64,000 nt of DNA from Aminobacter ciceronei (GTDB lineage: Bacteria; Pseudomonadota; Alphaproteobacteria; Rhizobiales; Rhizobiaceae), in NCBI RefSeq assembly GCF_014138625.1, contig NZ_JACJHY010000008.1:62001-126000 (forward strand), in the 5' to 3' direction. A program made the position numbers and the translations under genes. The notes beneath the pieces are model-generated. The model did not search any database. It saw only the letters and a program-made list of their open reading frames with translations, and was not told where the DNA came from. Within the stretch, counting starts at the first letter, position 1. The number at the start of each line of letters is the position of its first letter. Positions 58,369 to 64,000 of this stretch are shown here, one piece after another.

Positions 58369-60009
58369 ATGATGCTTGGTAAAATGAACGGACACTTCCG
58401 TCTGATGCTTGCCGGCGCCGCTCTGTCGGCGATCGTCTTCGCGGCGCCGGCACTTGCGGCGACGCCGGCCGACACGCTGGTCCAGGCATGGGCCATCGAC
58501 GACACCATCACGCTCGACCCGGCCGAGTCCTTCGAGCTCAGCCCGGCCGAATTCCTCGGCAACGCCTATGACATGCTGGTGCGTCTCGACATCAATGACA
58601 CCACCAAGGTGCGTCCCGGCGTCGCCGAAAGCTGGACCGTCTCCGACGACGGCCTGACCTACACTTTCAAGCTCAAACCCGGCCTAAAGTTCGCCTCGGG
58701 GAACCCGATCACCGCCAAGGACGTCGCCTGGTCGTTCGAGCGCGTCGTCAAGCTCGACAAGAGCCCGGCCTTCATCCTCACCCAGTTCGGCTTGACCAAG
58801 GACAACGTCACCGAGAAGGCCAAGGCTGCCGACGACAGCACCTTTGTCTTCACCGTCGACAAGTCCTACGCGCCGTCCTTCGTGCTCAACTGCCTGACCG
58901 CCACCGTCGGCGCCGTCATGGACAGCAAGCTGGTGCTCGAACACGTCGCTCCTGTCACACCGACTGACGACTACAAGTTCGACAACGACTTCGGCAATGG
59001 CTGGCTCAAGACCGGCTATGCCGGCTCGGGTCCGTTCAGGATCCGCGACTGGCGCGCCAACGAGATCCTCGTGCTGGAGCGCAACGACAACTATTACGGC
59101 GACAAGCCGGCGCTTGCCCGCGTCATCTACCGCCATGTCAAGGAAAGCGCGACCCAGCGCCTGATGCTCGAAGCCGGTGACATCGACGTCGCCCGCAACC
59201 TCGAACCGGGCGACCTCGATGCCGTTTCCAAGAACGCCGAGCTGACGACGACTAGCGCACCCAAGGGCACTGTCTACTACATCAGCCTGAACCAGAAGAA
59301 CCCGAACCTGGCAAAGCCCGAAGTACGCCAGGCGATGAAGTACCTGCTCGACTACGATGCGATCGGCTCGACGCTGATCAAGGGCATCGGCGAAATCCGC
59401 CAGACCTACCAGGCCAAGGGCGTGCTCGGCGCGCTTGACTCGAACCCCTTCACCTTCGACGTCGCCAAGGCCAAGGAACTGCTGGAAAAAGCCGGCCTGA
59501 AAGACGGCTTCTCCGTCACCATGGACGTGCGCAACACCCAGCCGGTCACCGGCATCGCCGAAGCCTTCCAGCAGACAGTCGGCCAGGCCGGCATCAAGGT
59601 CGAGATCATCCCCGGCGACGGCAAGCAGACGCTGACCAAGTACCGCGCCCGCAACCACGACATGTATATCGGCCAGTGGGGCATGGACTACTGGGATCCG
59701 AACTCCAACGCCGAGACCTTCACCTCCAACCCGAACAATGCCGACGACGGCACGGTGAAGACGCTGGCCTGGCGCAACGCCTGGGACGTGCCGGAGCTGA
59801 CCGAGAAGACCAAGGCTGCCCTCCTGGAACGCGACAACGACAAGCGCGCGACCATGTACAAGGAGTTGCAGCAGGCCGCCCTCGACACCAGCCCGTTCGT
59901 GCTGATCTTCCAGCAAACCGAGGTCGCCGGCCTGCGCGGCAACGTCAAGAACTACAAGCTCGGGCCGAACTTCGATTCGAACTTCGTCGCCCCCGTGACC
60001 AAGGAATGA
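58369..60009 (+). CDS. peptide ABC transporter substrate-binding protein (SBP family 5)
   Basis: 546 aa. Signal peptide to ALA (residue 30), then the SBP_bac_5 signature: DTLVQAWAIDDTITLDPAESFELSPAEFLGNAYDML, GVAESWTVSDDGLTYTFKLKPGLKFASGNPITAKDVAWSFERV, and WRNAWDVPELTEKTKAALLERDNDKR near the end. Binds oligopeptides, dipeptides or related ligands in the periplasm. Second gene of the dipeptidase-transporter operon; 107 nt separate it from the first permease. Confidence 0.93.
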   Translation: MMLGKMNGHFRLMLAGAALSAIVFAAPALAATPADTLVQAWAIDDTITLDPAESFELSPAEFLGNAYDMLVRLDINDTTKVRPGVAESWTVSDDGLTYTFKLKPGLKFASGNPITAKDVAWSFERVVKLDKSPAFILTQFGLTKDNVTEKAKAADDSTFVFTVDKSYAPSFVLNCLTATVGAVMDSKLVLEHVAPVTPTDDYKFDNDFGNGWLKTGYAGSGPFRIRDWRANEILVLERNDNYYGDKPALARVIYRHVKESATQRLMLEAGDIDVARNLEPGDLDAVSKNAELTTTSAPKGTVYYISLNQKNPNLAKPEVRQAMKYLLDYDAIGSTLIKGIGEIRQTYQAKGVLGALDSNPFTFDVAKAKELLEKAGLKDGFSVTMDVRNTQPVTGIAEAFQQTVGQAGIKVEIIPGDGKQTLTKYRARNHDMYIGQWGMDYWDPNSNAETFTSNPNNADDGTVKTLAWRNAWDVPELTEKTKAALLERDNDKRATMYKELQQAALDTSPFVLIFQQTEVAGLRGNVKNYKLGPNFDSNFVAPVTKE

Positions 60010-60116
60010 TCTCTCGCAACGGCGCGTCCTCAGGGGCGCGCCAGGCACCGCTGTAACCATGCGAGTCTGCGCATGACCTCCGGCAAGCCGGGGGCGCGCG
60101 CAAGAGGATCGGACCA

Positions 60117-61184
60117 TTGAGCACCGCTGACACACAGACGCCCGCGAGGCGCGCTGACAGGCGCGCCTCCGCCACACTCAAGGCGATCGCCAGTTTCGTG
60201 GTGATCGTTGCTACAACCTATCTCGGCCTTTTGGCCGTGACCTTCTTCATCGGCCGTGTCGTTCCGATCGACCCCGTGCTCGCCATCGTCGGCGACCGCG
60301 CGCCGGCCCATGTCGTCGAGCGCACGCGCGAGGAGATGGGCTTCAACCTGCCCTACTACCAGCAGTTCTATCTCTATGTGAAAGGCGTGCTGTCGGGCGA
60401 TTTCGGCACCTCGGTGCTGACCACAAATCCTGTCATGGCCGACATCCGCCGCGTCTTCCCGGCGACGATGGAGCTCGCCACCGTCGGCACCATCATCGGC
60501 GCAGCACTTGGCATCCCGCTCGGCGTGCTCGCCGCCGTCAAGCGCGGCAGCCTCGCCGACCAGATCGTGCGCATCATCGGCCTGATCGGCTATTCGGTGC
60601 CGATCTTCTGGCTCGGTCTTTTGGCGCTTCTGGTGTTTTATGCCCGCCTTGGCTGGACCGCCGGCCCTGGCCGCATCGATGTGGTGTTCGAATACACCTT
60701 CACCCCGATCACCGGCTTCTACCTGCTCGACGCGGTGCTCAATCGCGACTGGGCCGCCTTCAAGGACATCTTCGCCCACATCATCCTGCCGGCTTCGCTG
60801 CTCGGCTATTTCTCGCTCGCCTATATCAGCCGCATGACGCGCTCCTTCATGCTGAACGAGCTGAGCCAGGAATATATCGTCGCGGCCCGTGCCAAGGGCC
60901 TGTCCGAGCGCCGCATCATCTGGGGCCACGCGCTGCGCAACGCCGCCGTGCCGCTGGTCACCGTGATCGCCTTGTCCTACGCCGGCCTGCTCGAAGGCTC
61001 GGTCCTGACCGAAACGGTCTTCGCCTGGCCCGGCCTCGGCCTCTACATCACCAACTCGCTGCAGAACGCCGACATGAACGCGGTGCTGGGCGGCACGATC
61101 GTCATCGGTTCGGTGTTCATCGCGCTCAACCTGCTCTCCGACCTGCTCTATCGCCTGCTCGACCCAAGGACGCGCATCCGATGA
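60117..61184 (+). CDS. peptide ABC transporter permease (DppB-like)
   Basis: 355 aa with six core membrane spans. TTG start preceded by AAGAGGATC; no ATG is available early in the frame. EEMGFNLPYYQQFYLYVKGVLSGDFGTSV and ISRMTRSFMLNELSQEYIVAARAKGLSERRIIWGHALRNAAVPLVTV (EAA motif that contacts the ATPase) are typical of DppB/OppB permeases. Overlaps the next permease by 4 nt. Pairs with DppC-like and the two ATPases. Confidence 0.94.
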   Translation: MSTADTQTPARRADRRASATLKAIASFVVIVATTYLGLLAVTFFIGRVVPIDPVLAIVGDRAPAHVVERTREEMGFNLPYYQQFYLYVKGVLSGDFGTSVLTTNPVMADIRRVFPATMELATVGTIIGAALGIPLGVLAAVKRGSLADQIVRIIGLIGYSVPIFWLGLLALLVFYARLGWTAGPGRIDVVFEYTFTPITGFYLLDAVLNRDWAAFKDIFAHIILPASLLGYFSLAYISRMTRSFMLNELSQEYIVAARAKGLSERRIIWGHALRNAAVPLVTVIALSYAGLLEGSVLTETVFAWPGLGLYITNSLQNADMNAVLGGTIVIGSVFIALNLLSDLLYRLLDPRTRIR

Positions 61185-62098
61185 GCGACACGACCATGAC
61201 CCGACGCGAATGGCTGCTCACCGACCGACCGCAGTCGCGCCTGCAGGCCCGGCTTGGCCGCGCCTATGTGACCTGGCGCCGCTTCACCGCCAATCGGCTT
61301 GCCGCCATCGGTCTCGGCATCATTCTTCTGCTGCTGTTCGTCGCCGCCTTCGCTCCACTTCTGGCACCGCATTCGCCCTATATCGGCGACCTCAAGAACG
61401 CCCGCCTGCTGCCGGCGAGCTCCACCTACTGGCTCGGCACCGACGACCAGGGCCGCGACATCCTTTCGCGCCTGATCTACGGCTCACGCCTGACCTTGCA
61501 GGTCATCGTGCTGGTGGCGATCATCGCAGCGCCGATCGGCCTGCTGGTCGGCACGGCTGCGGGGTATGCCGGCGGCTGGATCGATGCGGTGCTGATGCGC
61601 ATCACCGACATCTTCCTCGCCTTCCCCAAGCTGGTTCTGGCCCTGGCCTTCGTCGCAGCCCTCGGGCCCGGCATCGAAAACGCCATCATCGCCATCGCGC
61701 TGACCTCGTGGCCGCCCTATGCCCGCATCGCGCGCGCCGAAACGCTGACCGTGCGCAACTCCGACTACATCGCCGCCGTCAAGCTGATGGGCGCCTCGCC
61801 GATGCGCATCGTGCTGCGTCACATCATGCCGCTGTGCATCTCGTCGCTGATCGTCCGTGTCACCCTCGACATGGCCGGCATCATCCTGACGGCCGCTGGC
61901 CTCGGCTTCCTCGGCCTCGGCGCCCAGCCGCCGCTGCCGGAATGGGGCGCAATGATCGCCTCGGGCCGTCGCTTCATCCTCGACCAGTGGTGGGTGGCGG
62001 CAGCCCCCGGTGCCGCGATCCTCATCGTCAGCCTCGGCTTCAACCTGCTCGGCGACGGCCTGCGCGACGCCCTCGACACACGCAGCGGTGGCCAATGA
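61181..62098 (+). CDS. peptide ABC transporter permease (DppC-like)
   Basis: 305 aa with six membrane spans. N-terminal soluble part followed by WLGTDDQGRDILSRLIYGSRLTLQV, the DppC/OppC hallmark, and NSDYIAAVKLMGASPMRIVLRHIMPLCISSLIVRVTLDMAGIILTAAGLGFLGLG (EAA loop region). Start overlaps the DppB-like stop by 4 nt and its own stop overlaps the ATPase start, so the transporter is translated as a unit. Confidence 0.95.
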   Translation: MSDTTMTRREWLLTDRPQSRLQARLGRAYVTWRRFTANRLAAIGLGIILLLLFVAAFAPLLAPHSPYIGDLKNARLLPASSTYWLGTDDQGRDILSRLIYGSRLTLQVIVLVAIIAAPIGLLVGTAAGYAGGWIDAVLMRITDIFLAFPKLVLALAFVAALGPGIENAIIAIALTSWPPYARIARAETLTVRNSDYIAAVKLMGASPMRIVLRHIMPLCISSLIVRVTLDMAGIILTAAGLGFLGLGAQPPLPEWGAMIASGRRFILDQWWVAAAPGAAILIVSLGFNLLGDGLRDALDTRSGGQ

Positions 62099-62928
62099 AC
62101 ACGTTGCTCAATGTCGAAGACCTCAGGGTCTCCTTTCCCACCCGCACCGGCGTGGTGGAGGCCGTACGCGGCGTCTCCTTCTCACTCGGTCAGGAGCGGC
62201 TGGGCATCGTCGGGGAGAGCGGCTCGGGCAAATCGCAGACCGGTCGCGCCATCATGGGCCTGACGCCGCAGCAGGCAGAGATCACGGCCAGGCGGCTGGA
62301 ATTCAGCGGCATCGACCTGCTGAAGGCTTCCGTGACGGAGCGCCGCGCTTTGCGCGGCAACCGCATCGCCATGATCCTGCAGGATCCGAAATACTCGCTC
62401 GATCCGGTCATGACCATCGGCCGCCAGATTGTCGAGACGCTGCGGACGCATGAGAAGATCGGCAAGTCGGCGGCCCGAGAGCGCGCCCTCGACATGCTGG
62501 CGGCCGTACAGATCCGCGATCCCAGACGCGTCTACGACCTCTTCCCACACGAGGTTTCCGGCGGCATGGGCCAACGCGCGATGATCGCCATGATGCTGAT
62601 CGCCGGGCCGGAACTCTTGATCGCCGACGAACCTACATCAGCGCTCGACGTCACCGTCCAGCTCGACATCTTGCGCATTCTCGACCGGCTGGTGATCGAC
62701 CGCGGCATGGGACTGATCTTCATCTCGCACGACCTGCGCCTGGTCTCGACCTTCTGCGACCGCGTCATCGTCATGTATGCCGGCAAGATCGTCGAGGAAC
62801 TGAAGGCCTCGGAACTGGCGCAGGCGAAACATCCCTACACACAAGGCCTGCTCAACTGCATGCCCAAGATCGGCGCCGACCGGCACCCGCTGCCCGTGCT
62901 CGACCGCCAGCCGGAGTGGCTGCTGTGA
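62095..62928 (+). CDS. peptide ABC transporter ATP-binding protein (DppD-like)
   Basis: 277 aa. Walker A GESGSGKSQTGRAI, the LQDPKYSLDPVMTIGRQI block specific for oligopeptide ATPases, signature HEVSGGMGQRAMIAMML (variant of LSGGQ), and Walker B ELLIADEPTSALD. The C-terminal HPYTQGLLNCMP is typical of DppD. ATG overlaps the DppC-like stop (ATGA). Energises the same transporter together with the DppF-like ATPase downstream. Confidence 0.95.
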   Translation: MNTLLNVEDLRVSFPTRTGVVEAVRGVSFSLGQERLGIVGESGSGKSQTGRAIMGLTPQQAEITARRLEFSGIDLLKASVTERRALRGNRIAMILQDPKYSLDPVMTIGRQIVETLRTHEKIGKSAARERALDMLAAVQIRDPRRVYDLFPHEVSGGMGQRAMIAMMLIAGPELLIADEPTSALDVTVQLDILRILDRLVIDRGMGLIFISHDLRLVSTFCDRVIVMYAGKIVEELKASELAQAKHPYTQGLLNCMPKIGADRHPLPVLDRQPEWLL

Positions 62929-63674
62929 CCCCTGCTCTCTCGATCGACAAACTGCGTGTGGTCTACGACGATTTCGTCGCGCTGAAGGACGTCAGCGTGA
63001 CCGTGGCGCAAGGCGAATCCTTCGGCCTCGTCGGCGAATCCGGCTCGGGCAAATCGACGCTGCTGCGCGCCGTCGCCGGTATCGCGCCCGTCTCCAGCGG
63101 CACCATCGACGTCAGCGGCAAGCGGTTGGGCAAGCTCAGGGACAAGGAATTCTATCGTCAGGTGCAGATGGTGTTCCAGGACCCGTACGGTTCGCTGCAC
63201 CCGCGCCAGACCGTCGACAGGTTGCTGCTCGAACCGCTCGACATTCACGGTTTCGGCGACACCGAGAAACGCATCCAGCGCGCGCTCGACGAGGTCGGCC
63301 TCGGCTCCGGCTTCCGCTTCCGCTACTCGCACCAGCTCTCGGGCGGCCAGCGCCAGCGCGTGGCGATCGCCCGTGCGCTGATCCTCGAACCGTCGATCCT
63401 GCTGCTCGACGAGCCGACATCGGCCCTAGATGCTTCGGTGCAGGCCGAAGTGCTCAACCTGCTCGAACAAGTGCGCCGCGACCGCAAGCTGACCTTCGTC
63501 ATGGTCAGCCACGACCTCGGCGTCATCACCCACATGTGCGAGCGGCTGATGGTGATGCAGGGCGGACAGGAGGTCGAACGGCTGCAGGCCGGCGACCTCG
63601 CCACGCGAAACGTGGCGCAGGACTACACGCGCAACCTTCTCGTTGCGAGCGAAGGTTTCGTCCGCGACGCCTAG
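62925..63674 (+). CDS. peptide ABC transporter ATP-binding protein (DppF-like)
   Basis: 249 aa from the GTG that overlaps the previous stop as GTGA; a GTG three codons upstream is an alternative. Walker A GESGSGKSTLLRAV, MVFQDPYGSLHPRQTV, signature SHQLSGGQRQRVAIA and Walker B ILLLDEPTSALDASVQ, with the DppF-type QAGDLATRNVAQDYTRNLL tail. Second ATPase of the dipeptide-type transporter. Followed by a long inverted repeat before an RbsD-like gene. Confidence 0.94.
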   Translation: MTPALSIDKLRVVYDDFVALKDVSVTVAQGESFGLVGESGSGKSTLLRAVAGIAPVSSGTIDVSGKRLGKLRDKEFYRQVQMVFQDPYGSLHPRQTVDRLLLEPLDIHGFGDTEKRIQRALDEVGLGSGFRFRYSHQLSGGQRQRVAIARALILEPSILLLDEPTSALDASVQAEVLNLLEQVRRDRKLTFVMVSHDLGVITHMCERLMVMQGGQEVERLQAGDLATRNVAQDYTRNLLVASEGFVRDA

Positions 63675-63681
63675 GGTGTTA

Positions 63682-63714
63682 CGGAAATGCGGAAGTCCGT
63701 TTTCCGCATTTCCG
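63682..63714. repeat. 13-bp perfect inverted repeat after the peptide transporter operon
   Basis: CGGAAATGCGGAA (63682-63694) and its exact inverse TTCCGCATTTCCG (63702-63714) enclose a 7-nt loop, without a T-tract. It may be a mRNA stabiliser, attenuator or a regulator-binding palindrome for the following gene. Confidence 0.6.
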
Positions 63715-63839
63715 CGAAAGGCGAAAATGTCAGATGGACAGCTTGCGCGCGCAAGCACTTGCCTGCAATTCTGGATTGGAAACTATGGCGTTCAGGTGAG
63801 GCCGCCCCGCATCCGCAACCCGCATCTCAGGTGACAAAA

Positions 63840-64000
63840 ATGCTCCTTGGCATCGATCCGCTGCTTGGCCCCGACGTGCTCTACGTGCTCCGCGCCATGG
63901 GCCATGGCGACGACCTTGTTATCGCCGATGCCAATTTCCCGGCCGATGCGATGGCGAGGCAGACCGTCTTCGGCCGGCCACTGCGCATCGACGGCGACAT
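63840..64000 (+). CDS. RbsD/FucU family protein, 3' end cut off by window edge
   Basis: The 53 visible codons (MLLGIDPLLGPDVLYVLRAMGHGDDLVIADANFP...) carry the RbsD/FucU signature: the early D and the MGHGDDLVIADANFP active-site loop, with His/Asp residues. These proteins are pyranases or mutarotases that interconvert sugar anomers; some act on L-fucose. AGGTG precedes the ATG. The gene continues past the window, so it may be linked to further sugar genes that are not visible. Confidence 0.88.
   Translation, partial: MLLGIDPLLGPDVLYVLRAMGHGDDLVIADANFPADAMARQTVFGRPLRIDGD

Overview
The window looks like the chromosome of a rhizobial alphaproteobacterium close to Mesorhizobium/Aminobacter (Phyllobacteriaceae). 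This rests on high GC, the mdh-sucC-sucD-sucA-sucB operon with lpdA further downstream, acnA divergent from ccmA, an Omp19 lipoprotein, an IalB-family protein, a DUF1127 protein, RIME-like palindromes and an alphaproteobacterial anti-Shine-Dalgarno ('cuckoo'/ar14-type) sRNA. It is mostly core genome: I see no transposase, prophage, CRISPR array, rRNA or tRNA.

Layout. 1-11.8 kb (minus strand): the second half of the TCA cycle, mdh-sucCD-sucAB, ending in a strong terminator, then MAPEG, VOC, LysE, a periplasmic protein and an SDR, tightly packed and leading into lpdA, which runs off the left edge. 12-13.2 kb: an acetyltransferase and an intergenic stretch with a RIME-like palindrome. 13.2-18.4 kb: acnA (minus) divergent from the cytochrome c maturation genes ccmA-ccmB-ccmD-ccmG. 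ccmC is absent from its expected place and only a 9-codon frame remains there. 18.5-25.6 kb: a PanS/bile-acid-type transporter, a DUF1127 protein and a six-gene minus-strand run dapF-mtaB-ftsY-yciB-PPOX-flavin reductase. 25.8-34.6 kb: omp19, zapE, a ceramidase-like membrane protein, DUF1223, a candidate structured RNA, DUF2794, an acetyltransferase overlapping an acetylpolyamine/HDAC-type deacetylase, an HdeD-like protein and an MHYT-GGDEF-EAL c-di-GMP enzyme. 34.6-40.7 kb: an SDR/NTF2-like/epimerase cluster of unknown pathway, a copper cluster (CopC-CopD fusion, PCu(A)C chaperone, DUF2946) and a hotdog thioesterase-like protein. 40.8-50.5 kb: an ALDH7-type aldehyde dehydrogenase, the cuckoo sRNA, pcm, an acetyltransferase, a Bax-inhibitor-1 protein, an ABC export/lipoprotein system split by a second RIME-like element, a GDSL arylesterase, thpR and a low-molecular-weight phosphatase. 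50.5-57 kb: pterin dehydratase, DUF1232, IalB, GNAT, DUF1294, rlmN, a membrane protein, LysE and a Glu/Leu dehydrogenase. 57.2-64 kb: a dipeptidase followed by a complete dipeptide-type ABC transporter (SBP, two permeases, two ATPases) and the start of an RbsD/FucU protein.

Most notable signals: the missing ccmC with conserved-looking edges; the triple-hairpin sRNA at about 42.6-42.7 kb; an Irr/ICE-like box between acnA and ccmA; a candidate terminator-bounded RNA at 29.3-29.5 kb; and a gene order suggesting that the 12-28 kb segment has been inverted relative to other rhizobia. I did not find a convincing new multi-gene system such as a defence island. Family names come from recognition of motifs and overall sequence, not from database searches.
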